This document shows positions 25,201-31,278 of a stretch of 64,000 bases of DNA, piece after piece; position 1 is the stretch's first letter; each line of letters opens with the position of its first letter. This DNA is from JAPLZH01 sp964450345. GTDB taxonomy: Bacteria; Patescibacteriota; Minisyncoccia; Phycocordibacterales; PALSA-1337. The notes under the pieces were generated by a model that did no database searches, had not been told where the DNA came from, and saw only the letters and a program-made list of their open reading frames with translations. The DNA lies in NCBI GenBank assembly GCA_964450345.1, contig CAYVEL010000001.1, forward strand, positions 1 through 64,000, read 5' to 3'. The translations under genes and the position numbers were made by a program.

Positions 25201-26104
25201 CGAAAAAGTTCCTTACTTTAATGTGTACACCTCATCATCTACAACCCTAGTAGCCAAAGCTACATCAACACTAACAATTAGTAATCTAAGCCCAACTACA
25301 AAATACTGCTTCGTAGCATCAGGATATGTAAATGATAATTACTCAACAAAACTATCAGCACCATATTGTGCAACAACCCTATCTCCTATTGCGCCCGTAT
25401 CTCTATCAATCGCAAGCAATAGTAGCGGTAAAATAAAACTGGCTTGGAGTAATAATAACGCAAAAAGTTTCAATTATATTTCTATAGAAAGAAGTATTGG
25501 AACAACAACTAACTTCTCAGAAATAGGAAACTCAACATCAACATACTATATAGATTCAACAGTTAGTCCAAAAACAAATTACTACTATAGAGTAAGAATT
25601 TCATATCCTTTTGGTTTTAGTGCATATTCAAATATCAAGCCAGTAACAACAGGAAGCTGGACTGTAACAACTAATACTGCTACAACATCAACAGTTGTAT
25701 CTAAATTAGTAACCAAAACAGCAACATCAACAGACAGTACTCAAACTAATACGATCAATGAATCGAAAACATCAGTAACCACAGAAAACAACATAACAGT
25801 AACGCCTACCCCAACTCCTACTTCTACTCCTGTTCCAACATCAACCCCTACTCCAACCCCTACACCTACAACAAGCTCAACAATAATTAAAAAAGCCACA
25901 ATAAGCGGCTATACATGTCCCATTGGTTATACATATAACACCGTATCCAAAACATGTAAAACAAATAGCACTCGTACAAACACTGAGAGCACAAACCACG
26001 CAACACCCACACAAGCGCCAACAATAGTAAGCCCTATTCCTATATACTCTTGTCCTTCTGGATACACACTAAATACAGTTACAGCAACCTGTAGTAAGCA
26101 TTAA
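22214..26104 (+). CDS. Large secreted multidomain protein with alpha/beta-hydrolase (lipase-like) domain
   Basis: 1296 residues. Signal peptide (residues 1-26, hydrophobic core then ANIAMAYD). Residues about 320-480 carry KVLVLGHSMGSLIAYNVI, the nucleophile elbow GHSMG of lipases/esterases, with PPYAEDIYN after it and HDPFGHATWD as candidate Asp/His positions. An IPT/TIG-like Ig domain follows at about 600-700 (TISTISGTTVQGGTVTVTGS), then Cys-rich segments, two fibronectin-III-like domains (about 890-1115; ISWDKN.., KLAWSNN..), a Thr/Pro linker (TPTPTPTSTP type) and two C-terminal repeats (YTCPIGYTYN, YSCPSGYTLN). Probably exported and acting outside the cell on an ester or polymer; substrate unknown. 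Confidence 0.8.
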   Translation: MTKNIVYCFIAVLAILTISKANIAMAYDTVMPPCYVYNSSLYTSGTQNITLFLKDGTTKSATIANQSTPTILSKIGFTANKTYSNGQTTTCATEAWWSYYPNYWLANTWINKEITLSNNTSVTFDGFPVWIKDIVNEIPTNSYSTDGYGSYWFDIDPFVYNGIGDLKNIADEDAVIKDIDTNKKINFKLGSSVSYDVSNYTVDQSVWPNKEYDLMSAPATNCALLSGNASSDSIKVVFMRNDDTDGVSDFLDQALKMRDGMVSRVENPAIYTFYADLKKWPKSSSISSSCGTANQYIYIPNETYVITVAGGITKTVNDPIFSWVDANITKPNGFDPTIRIPSWGHSVAHNTNLLRKYIELGLASGKKVLVLGHSMGSLIAYNVITKEYQGQPVVGVYIDPPYAEDIYNVVFSRMIPGVSTLFNNALAGGIATDPGSEIWTQGRGLVKMWTHDPFGHATWDSTIIANLQHLANFVNGPRLIALNNSTISPTIPSAQTAMVDAPIIKNYSADYVDGGTLAPGKNLKIYADNLSQYGNNIYIENKIDPSISYSFYGLLPTDNYLNITLPDMPDITTETEPGDYYVYISGRDSEFSTPITITIDSETTIPAPTISTISGTTVQGGTVTVTGSGFNIGKNNVRLVVANPSGTVNSFSHQVANALSAFWEMTKSFFTTSKAHSQTASVVPYYVTTADSIDGRSITFSIPNDIAPGKYTVQVSQPNGTWSDGSVISIEKSSSGNTGSGSGTVIDASTPTMIYRCDSTYGYSFRDENPNKANNYSLFKDKYLCYKANGQSENPLEVGLICTDNGYTLYRNNKTCLSTKTGIDIPVTGAKATYTCSLNWSKTAVPNFCVNYLGKWDYANETLSCPIGYNLQNNKCYINNIKGLTAKSTELGKVSISWDKNIILFAKSFVIERAISSTSPFSSIATINASSTSYIDINLPYDTSYAYRAKVIRTNDQYSSSSNIASVTVKGYSAPVVSKGSTAITATSIPIIIKSTEKVPYFNVYTSSSTTLVAKATSTLTISNLSPTTKYCFVASGYVNDNYSTKLSAPYCATTLSPIAPVSLSIASNSSGKIKLAWSNNNAKSFNYISIERSIGTTTNFSEIGNSTSTYYIDSTVSPKTNYYYRVRISYPFGFSAYSNIKPVTTGSWTVTTNTATTSTVVSKLVTKTATSTDSTQTNTINESKTSVTTENNITVTPTPTPTSTPVPTSTPTPTPTPTTSSTIIKKATISGYTCPIGYTYNTVSKTCKTNSTRTNTESTNHATPTQAPTIVSPIPIYSCPSGYTLNTVTATCSKH

Positions 26105-26436
26105 TTTTTAAGGTATTTTTCTCCGTACTTCCTCATAACATCCACCACCCCAGCGAGATGTTTACCTTTCTCTGTCATTTTATATTCTACTTTTGGTGGC
26201 ATGCCTCCAAAATCGTTTCTGTTAATTAAACCTTCTTCTTCCATAACCTTCAGTTTATTAGAAAGAGTTCTAGAACTGATTCCATCTAACCCACTAAGCA
26301 AATCACCAAAACGCTTTGATCCACCAAGCAGATCTCTGACAATCAAAATAATCCAGGTATCACCAATAAGTGATGCTACCCTGGCAATTGGACATGGAGC
26401 ACAGAGCTTTTTGTATGTCTTTTCGCTTCTTAACAT
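26101..26436 (-). CDS. HxlR-family winged-helix transcriptional regulator
   Basis: A 111-residue protein. The N-terminal CAPCPIARVASLIGDTWIIL has the conserved Cys of the HxlR family (often a redox or electrophile sensor), followed by LLGGSKRFGDLL, GISSRTLSNKLKVMEEEGLI (recognition helix) and the wing PPKVEYKMTEKG. It is divergent from the nitroreductase gene, and a palindrome lies between them. Family knowledge and this layout suggest it controls the nitroreductase. TATAAT at 26447-26442 ends 6 nt before its ATG, so its mRNA is probably leaderless. It overlaps the end of the convergent secreted-protein gene by 4 bp. Confidence 0.9.
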   Translation of the reverse strand: MLRSEKTYKKLCAPCPIARVASLIGDTWIILIVRDLLGGSKRFGDLLSGLDGISSRTLSNKLKVMEEEGLINRNDFGGMPPKVEYKMTEKGKHLAGVVDVMRKYGEKYLKN

Positions 26437-26466
26437 AATTGATTATAAGATAACATATATCTCAAT

Positions 26467-26498
26467 ACTTTACAAAGTAAAGTAAATAGAGGTATACT
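26467..26498 (+). promoter_or_regulatory. Nitroreductase promoter with palindromic HxlR operator
   Basis: The -35 TTACAA (26470-26475), 17-bp spacer and -10 TATACT (26493-26498) form a good promoter. The 17-bp palindrome ACTTTAC-AAA-GTAAAGT (26467-26483) covers the -35, as expected for repression by the divergently encoded HxlR protein. Confidence 0.7.
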
Positions 26499-26530
26499 TA
26501 CTCCATTGTTAATAATTAATTTTTATAAAT

Positions 26531-27163
26531 ATGCAAAAAATCATAGAATCTCTTAACTGGAGATACGCCACAAAGAAATACGATTCATCAAAGAAGGTTT
26601 CTAAAGAAAATCTAGAAACCATTTTAGAATCTGCTCGCCTATCAGCTACGTCTTACGGATTACAACCTTTTAGAATGTTAGTAATCGAGGATCCTAAAGT
26701 AAGAGCAAAATTATCAGAACCAGCATATGGTCAGCCACAGATAACAGATGCCTCTAATCTAGTAGTGTTCGCAATCAGAAAGGATATCGATGCGAAGTAT
26801 ATAGAAAACTTTGTAAAAACAGTAGCTGAAACAAGAGGAATTCCAGTAGAATCTCTAGCTGGATATTCAGATATGATGAAAGGATCATTACTTGGTCTTA
26901 CACCAGAACAGAGAGACGCTTGGTCTGCTAAACAGGCATATATAGCTTTAGGCACTGCCCTATTAACCGCTGCTGACCTTAAAATAGACGCAACACCTAT
27001 GGAAGGATTCGATCCAGCAAAAGTAGATGAGGTTTTAGGATTAAAAGAAAAAAATCTTGGCTCAGTGGTTATCCTAGCTCTAGGATACAGATCTACAGAA
27101 GACGCTACAGCTAACTATAAAAAAGTTAGATTTAGCAAAGAAGAGATGATTCAGACAATCTAA
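26531..27163 (+). CDS. NfsB-like NAD(P)H nitroreductase (FMN flavoprotein)
   Basis: A 210-residue protein of the nitroreductase fold. LNWRYATKKYD carries the N-terminal FMN-phosphate-binding Arg/Lys, LESARLSATSYGLQPFRM matches the NfsB flavin region, and LGLKEKNLGSVVILALGYR the C-terminal flavin loop. It reduces nitro compounds or quinones using NAD(P)H; the physiological substrate is unknown. It is preceded by a HxlR regulator and followed by a terminator, so it is a single-gene unit. Confidence 0.9.
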   Translation: MQKIIESLNWRYATKKYDSSKKVSKENLETILESARLSATSYGLQPFRMLVIEDPKVRAKLSEPAYGQPQITDASNLVVFAIRKDIDAKYIENFVKTVAETRGIPVESLAGYSDMMKGSLLGLTPEQRDAWSAKQAYIALGTALLTAADLKIDATPMEGFDPAKVDEVLGLKEKNLGSVVILALGYRSTEDATANYKKVRFSKEEMIQTI

Positions 27164-27186
27164 ACAGTCACAAAATAAAGACAGAT

Positions 27187-27220
27187 AAAAACACTGGGAA
27201 CTTCGCTTCTCAGTGTTTTT
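27187..27220 (+). terminator. Nitroreductase terminator
   Basis: AAAAACACTG...CAGTGTTTTT with inner GAA/TTC pairing and a loop around CTTCGC, 23 bp past the stop codon. Confidence 0.85.
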
Positions 27221-27239
27221 AGATATCAACGTCCTAAAC

Positions 27240-27267
27240 CTGACATACATTGATAGTGTGTTAAAAT
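27240..27267 (+). promoter_or_regulatory. Extended -10 promoter, leaderless
   Basis: CTGACA (27240-27245), 16-bp spacer, TGTTAAAAT (27259-27267). The -10 ends 7 nt before the ATG at 27275, so the transcript probably begins at the start codon. Confidence 0.65.
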
Positions 27268-27274
27268 ATTAGAT

Positions 27275-27763
27275 ATGAATCCACATATTGAATGGGAAAC
27301 ACTAGAACTACACCCTGGTCCAAAAAACAACGACTGGTTCTGGGCCCTTGGAATTATTGCTGGAACAATAGCAATTCTCGCTTTTGTTTTTAATAATATT
27401 ATTTTCGGAATTTTCGTAATAATAGCCGCTTTTAGTTTGGGTTTAATGATTAACGCTAGACCAAAAGCTCAATATTTAGCAATCACAAAAGAAGGAATGG
27501 TGGTGGAAGATAGACTCTATGCCTATGACAATCTAAGTCACTTTTATATAGAAGATTTCAGAGATGTTGAAAATGCACACCCCCTACTCCGTTCAAAGAT
27601 ATTAATCAGAACAAAATCAATAATGTATCCGGTACTCTACATTCCAATCCACGAAGAAATAGAATTAGAAAAGATCAGAAGCCTACTAAGTAAACATATT
27701 CCAGAAAAAAAGATCAGCGAACCACTATTAGTTAAACTATTTAAGAGATACATACTGTCATAA
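27275..27763 (+). CDS. Conserved membrane protein with two N-terminal helices
   Basis: A 162-residue protein. The start IEWETLELHPGPKNNDWFW is followed by two membrane helices (about 23-45 and 48-66) and a cytoplasmic beta-rich domain of about 90 residues (LAITKEGMVVEDRLYAYDNLSHFYIEDF). The layout resembles the PH-like membrane proteins common in Patescibacteria; I do not recognise a named family with certainty. It is a single gene with its own leaderless-type promoter and a terminator. Confidence 0.7.
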   Translation: MNPHIEWETLELHPGPKNNDWFWALGIIAGTIAILAFVFNNIIFGIFVIIAAFSLGLMINARPKAQYLAITKEGMVVEDRLYAYDNLSHFYIEDFRDVENAHPLLRSKILIRTKSIMYPVLYIPIHEEIELEKIRSLLSKHIPEKKISEPLLVKLFKRYILS

Positions 27764-27766
27764 ACT

Positions 27767-27793
27767 AAAAGCCCTTAACAAAAGGGCTTTTTT
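27767..27793 (+). terminator. Intrinsic terminator
   Basis: AAAAGCCCTT-AACA-AAAGGGCTTTTTT immediately after the stop codon of the preceding membrane protein gene and before tRNA-Arg. Confidence 0.88.
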
Positions 27794-27814
27794 CTGTTAT
27801 GGTTATGTGCATTC

Positions 27815-27886
27815 GCACCCATCGTTCAATGGATAGGACAAAAGTTTGCGGAACTTTAAATCTAGGTTCGATTCCTAGTGGGTGCA
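27815..27886 (+). tRNA. tRNA-Arg (anticodon GCG)
   Basis: Acceptor GCACCCA/TGGGTGC, D-arm GTTCAATGGATAGGAC, anticodon arm AAAGT-TTGCGGA-ACTTT with GCG at 34-36, T-arm TAGGTTCGATTCCTA, discriminator A. CCA is not encoded. Bacteria normally use ACG (inosine-modified) for these codons. Confidence 0.9.
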
Positions 27887-27892
27887 CCCGAT

Positions 27893-27930
27893 AAAACAAA
27901 AAACACGCGCAAGCGTGTTTTTTGTTTTGT
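27893..27930. terminator. tRNA-Arg(GCG) terminator
   Basis: ACAAAAAACACGC-GCAA-GCGTGTTTTTTGT palindromic hairpin right after the tRNA. Confidence 0.85.
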
Positions 27931-27941
27931 ACATACTCAAT

Positions 27942-28054
27942 CTAGGAATCGAAAGCCGGACTGAAGTCTCGATGTGAACGTAGTGAACAAGAGACGAGGG
28001 AGGCGGGGTCGCAGGGCTTTTTGCGGAGCAAAAAGAACCTGTGACCGATTCTCA
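27942..28054 (+). repeat. tRNA-tail element (type I), tRNA-Arg(GCG)
   Basis: It begins CTAGGAATCGAA (27942-27953), the reverse complement of the tRNA T-arm TTCGATTCCTAG. It contains GTCTC/GAGAC, then the composite hairpin GTCGCAGG/CCTGTGAC (28008-28015/28038-28045) with inner CTTTTTGC/GCAAAAAG. It ends CGATTCTCA (28046-28054). The end sequence AGCAAAAAGAACC plus CGATTCTCA is shared with the element at 17117-17188. Confidence 0.7.
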
Positions 28055-28058
28055 AAAA

Positions 28059-28092
28059 AAACAAAACCCCAGTTAATTGGGGTTTTGTTTTT
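28059..28092. terminator. Bidirectional terminator after rpsT
   Basis: CAAAACCCCA-GTTAAT-TGGGGTTTTG flanked by A and T runs, about 20 bp past the S20 stop on the minus strand. Confidence 0.85.
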
Positions 28093-28109
28093 AAAATTTA
28101 TTTAAAAGA

Positions 28110-28373
28110 TTACTTACTCTTCTTTATTAGAGCAGCTAATCTAGACTTCTTTCTTGAAGCATTTCCTGCCTTAATGAAATTTGTCTTAACAGCCTTGTCG
28201 AATGCTTTCTGAACTGTTGGGAAAAAAGCTTCAGCTTCTTTAACCTTCTTTTCAGATAGAAGTTTCTTTAGCTTCTTTTCTGCATTATCAATAGCCTTCT
28301 TTCTAGCAAGGTTAAACTCTTTCTTGCGTAAAGATGCTCTTAGGGCTTTCTTTGCTGATGATGTAATTGGCAT
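28110..28373 (-). CDS. rpsT: 30S ribosomal protein S20
   Basis: An 87-residue, very basic, all-helical protein: MPITSSAKKALRASLRKKEFN, KKAIDNAEKKLKKLL, AFFPTVQKAFDKAVKTNFI and ASRKKSRLAALIKK match bS20. It binds 16S rRNA early in small-subunit assembly. It is a single gene with a terminator behind it. Confidence 0.93.
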   Translation of the reverse strand: MPITSSAKKALRASLRKKEFNLARKKAIDNAEKKLKKLLSEKKVKEAEAFFPTVQKAFDKAVKTNFIKAGNASRKKSRLAALIKKSK

Positions 28374-28496
28374 ATGTTTAAGTTATGACAGATTAACATG
28401 ATATTTAGAAAAGCACAAGCCAAAAGCACAAAATAACCTAGTCCTATCATATTAGATTAACTAAAATGCCCGAATTATGTTCATTTATTCATAAAG

Positions 28497-28505
28497 TGCT
28501 AAAAT
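28497..28505 (+). promoter_or_regulatory. ruvA extended -10, leaderless
   Basis: TGCTAAAAT ends 6 nt before the ATG at 28512. No Shine-Dalgarno sequence can fit. The -35 is weak. Confidence 0.65.
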
Positions 28506-28511
28506 AACCAT

Positions 28512-29084
28512 ATGATTTCATACATAGAAGGAAAAGTTATCCGACAAGACGAAAAGAGCCTAGTGGTATTATCTGGTGGCATTGGTTATAAGGTATTCAC
28601 CACAAATGACACAATTATGTCTAACCCCGAGGGTAAATCTGTTTCTTTCTGGACTCACTTTGTGGTTAGAGAAGATACTCAGGATTTATATGGATTCTCT
28701 ACTCAGGCTGATTTAGATACTTTCTCTATACTTTTAAATGTCTCTGGTATTGGACCTCGTACCGCTCTTAATATATTATCCCTCGCCTCTCGTGAACTTA
28801 TTGAACAGGCTATTATCACAGGTGAATCTGGACCTCTAGTAAAAATTGCTGGTGTTAGTAAGAAAAATGCGGAAAAAATTGTAATAGAACTTAAGGGTAA
28901 AGTTATTGGTGATGCTAAAAATAGAGGTGGTAATTTCGACAGTGCGGACGGCGACGTTATCGAGGCACTTAAATCTCTCGGCTACTCTCCTAATCAGGCA
29001 CGTGATGCGTTGAAAGAAATTCCGAAGACTATTAAAGGCGCGAACGCTCGTATAAAAGAAGCTCTGAAATTCTTAGGAAAATAA
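28512..29084 (+). CDS. ruvA: Holliday junction branch migration protein RuvA
   Basis: A 190-residue, full-length RuvA: OB-fold domain I (MISYIEGKVIRQDEKSLVV, FWTHFVVREDTQDLYGFS), helix-hairpin-helix domain II (LNVSGIGPRTALNILSLA and VSKKNAEKIVIELKGK) and C-terminal domain III (VIEALKSLGYSPNQARDALKEI) that contacts RuvB. It tetramerises on Holliday junctions. The gene is separate from ruvB (41751) and ruvC (43380), unlike the usual ruvAB operon. Confidence 0.95.
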   Translation: MISYIEGKVIRQDEKSLVVLSGGIGYKVFTTNDTIMSNPEGKSVSFWTHFVVREDTQDLYGFSTQADLDTFSILLNVSGIGPRTALNILSLASRELIEQAIITGESGPLVKIAGVSKKNAEKIVIELKGKVIGDAKNRGGNFDSADGDVIEALKSLGYSPNQARDALKEIPKTIKGANARIKEALKFLGK

Positions 29085-29107
29085 TCCCGATAAATTTTAA
29101 TAAAAAA

Positions 29108-29144
29108 ATAGGGCCCCGAGTTCTGCAACTCGTGGGCCTTATTT
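29108..29144. terminator. Bidirectional terminator between ruvA and gene 29164-29565
   Basis: AATAGGGCCCCGAGTT-CTGC-AACTCGTGGGCCTTATT, GC-rich, with T-runs on the minus side (TTTTTTTATT). Confidence 0.85.
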
Positions 29145-29163
29145 GCGAAACCGCTGACGCCGA

Positions 29164-29565
29164 CTAATCGACGTCTAGAGAAAAACCCAGCCGGAAATAG
29201 GCGGTATTTGGATCCACGACCACTTTAATAAAGATGTGATTGTCCGGTTCGTCACCAGCACCAATAACCAAACCCTCTTCGACGAAAAAACCATCTCCCT
29301 TAACCACTTCTGAGCCTGTTAAAACATGTATCATTTTGTATCCGGCAAGAATTACATAACTTGTAGCGAGCGCCAGTGCCCAACCACGCTCCTTACTCCC
29401 CCTGAAACGACAAGACAACATAGTTTCTTCGTTTTGATGCACATCCTTGTTGTCTTTTAACCCCGAAGGATTGATGATTTCTACTTTACCGGCTTTTTCA
29501 CGGATCAAAAAATCAAAAAGTGTTAAATCCTTAGTTGATTTTGCAACTTGCTTTCTTTTCGACAT
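29164..29565 (-). CDS. Hypothetical protein
   Basis: A 133-residue protein from ATG 29565 (MSKRKQVAKSTKDLTLFDFL). An upstream extension to 29673 overlaps the preceding gene and is rejected. The second half looks like a small beta-rich fold (GWALALATSYVILAG, VLTGSEVVKGDGFFVEEG). No family is recognised. It is 10 bp downstream of a small membrane protein gene, likely co-transcribed. Base composition is less AT-rich than the neighbouring core genes. Confidence 0.6.
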   Translation of the reverse strand: MSKRKQVAKSTKDLTLFDFLIREKAGKVEIINPSGLKDNKDVHQNEETMLSCRFRGSKERGWALALATSYVILAGYKMIHVLTGSEVVKGDGFFVEEGLVIGAGDEPDNHIFIKVVVDPNTAYFRLGFSLDVD

Positions 29566-29575
29566 AAATAGAATT

Positions 29576-29755
29576 TTACTTTGGAGCAGTAGGTGCCGAG
29601 ATCTGACTAACCGTCTTGTTCTCGACGTTTTGATTACTGCCGGCACGAATAACCGTGCAAATAAGTAAAACAAAAAAGCAGATGACGAATGTAACTACCA
29701 AGAAAATAACAACGGCTTTAGTGTTGTCTTCTTTTTTCTCTACAGGAATACTCAT
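29576..29755 (-). CDS. Small single-pass membrane protein
   Basis: A 59-residue protein from ATG 29755 (MSIPVEKKEDNTKAVVIF) with one membrane helix (AVVIFLVVTFVICFFVLLIC) and a polar tail ending SQISAPTAPK. An in-frame TTG three codons upstream is the alternative start. Unknown function; it precedes the hypothetical gene at 29164-29565. Confidence 0.55.
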   Translation of the reverse strand: MSIPVEKKEDNTKAVVIFLVVTFVICFFVLLICTVIRAGSNQNVENKTVSQISAPTAPK

Positions 29756-29937
29756 AATGTTCAATTGAGTTTTTCTTTAGCTTTAAAAGTTCAATCGTCT
29801 CACCAGAGAAGATCTAGATTTTAGAGCCTCTGAAGTTTGATTTTGTTTCGTTTCAAACTATACAACGATATACCGAGATACGTCAATAGATTAAAGCCTT
29901 ATGATTTAAGCTAAAATTAATCTTATAAACACATAAA

Positions 29938-31224
29938 ATGAATAATTTAATAGAAAATACCCTGCGTTCTACAGAAAAATTGATACCTAAAAAACTCTTC
30001 AATTTTTTTAACCCTACATATCACTATCTTATGGCTTTAACTGGGGCTATAATATACCGCTTCCCTTCTAAAAAGATCAGACTCATTGGTGTAACAGGAA
30101 CAAAAGGTAAAAGTTCTACAGTAGAAATCCTGAGCGCAATACTAGAAGAAGCTGGTTATAAGACAGCTATTACGAATACTATTCGTTTCAAGGTTGGAGA
30201 CGAGAGCGAAGATAACATGTATAAAATGTCTATGCCTGGACGTTTTACCATGCAGAGATTCCTACGTAAGGCGGTGAATGCAAAATGTGATTTCGCTATA
30301 ATCGAAATGACCAGCCAAGGTTCTATTACTTTCCGTCATAGGTTTATGGAAATGAGTGGTCTTATTTTTACAAACATTTCTCCTGAACATATAGAGGCAC
30401 ACGGCTCATATGAGAATTATCGTGAAGCTAAATTAAATATTGCCAGACATATAAGCAGAACAAAGAAGAAAAGTACTACCCTCGTAGTGAACTCCGACGA
30501 TAAAGAAGCTCCCCTATTTCTAGATGTTAAAGCTGATAAAAAAATAACATTTTCAATTAAAGACGCTTCTCCATATAATTTACTAAAGGAAGGTTCTGAC
30601 TATAATTATTCAGGTCTTTTCATACATACTCAGTTATCTGGTCTGTTTAATCTATACAATATACTCGCTGCTTCTACTATGGCAGAATCACTAGGTGTTA
30701 AAGCAGATATTATTAAGAGAGCTGTAGAAAAGTTTAACGGTATCAGAGGAAGACTAGAGAAAGTTGATGCTGGTCAAGATTTCAATGTAATCGTGGACTA
30801 TGCCCACACCGCTGATTCTCTAGAAAAAGTTTATCAGGTATACCAGAACACTAGAAAAATTTGTTTGCTTGGAAATACAGGTGGAGGAAGAGATAAATGG
30901 AAGAGAAAAGTTATGGCTCAAATAGCAGATAAGTATTGCGACGAGATAATTCTAGCCAATGAAGATCCATATGATGAGGATCCAATGAGTATTCTAAATG
31001 ATATGAAAAATGCAGTACCAGATGGAGATGCTAAAATCATACTAGATAGAAGAGAGGCTATAAATAAGGCTATAAGCCTCGCCCACACCGGAGACACTGT
31101 TATTATCACAGGTAAAGGAACGGACCCATATATCATGGGACCAAATGGAACGAAGACTCCATGGAGCGATGCGAGAGTAGCTAAGGAAGAGTTGGAAAAA
31201 GTTTTAAATAAGAAGAACAATTAA
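29938..31224 (+). CDS. MurE-like Mur ligase (UDP-MurNAc-tripeptide synthetase family)
   Basis: 428 residues. The ATP-binding loop is VTGTKGKSSTVEIL (residues about 52-65), followed by NTIRFKVGDE, FAIIEMTSQG, NISPEHIEAHGSYENY, RGRLEKVD, VDYAHTADSLEKVY and TGGGRDKWKR, in the MurE order. MurE adds the third amino acid of the peptidoglycan stem. The residue that reads DNPR in meso-DAP enzymes is NEDPYDEDP here. The N-terminal UDP-binding domain is shortened by about 50-60 residues relative to typical MurE. TAAAAT (29912-29917) or TATAAA (29924-29929) could be the -10. Confidence 0.82.
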   Translation: MNNLIENTLRSTEKLIPKKLFNFFNPTYHYLMALTGAIIYRFPSKKIRLIGVTGTKGKSSTVEILSAILEEAGYKTAITNTIRFKVGDESEDNMYKMSMPGRFTMQRFLRKAVNAKCDFAIIEMTSQGSITFRHRFMEMSGLIFTNISPEHIEAHGSYENYREAKLNIARHISRTKKKSTTLVVNSDDKEAPLFLDVKADKKITFSIKDASPYNLLKEGSDYNYSGLFIHTQLSGLFNLYNILAASTMAESLGVKADIIKRAVEKFNGIRGRLEKVDAGQDFNVIVDYAHTADSLEKVYQVYQNTRKICLLGNTGGGRDKWKRKVMAQIADKYCDEIILANEDPYDEDPMSILNDMKNAVPDGDAKIILDRREAINKAISLAHTGDTVIITGKGTDPYIMGPNGTKTPWSDARVAKEELEKVLNKKNN

Positions 31225-31225
31225 T

Positions 31226-31269
31226 CAAAATAATAAAATCCCAGAATTTTCTGGGGTTTTATTATTTTG
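31226..31269. terminator. Bidirectional terminator
   Basis: CAAAATAATAAAATCCCAG-AATTTT-CTGGGGTTTTATTATTTTG, one G-T pair, between the convergent murE-like and amidase genes. Confidence 0.88.
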
Positions 31270-31278
31270 ATTTAAAGA

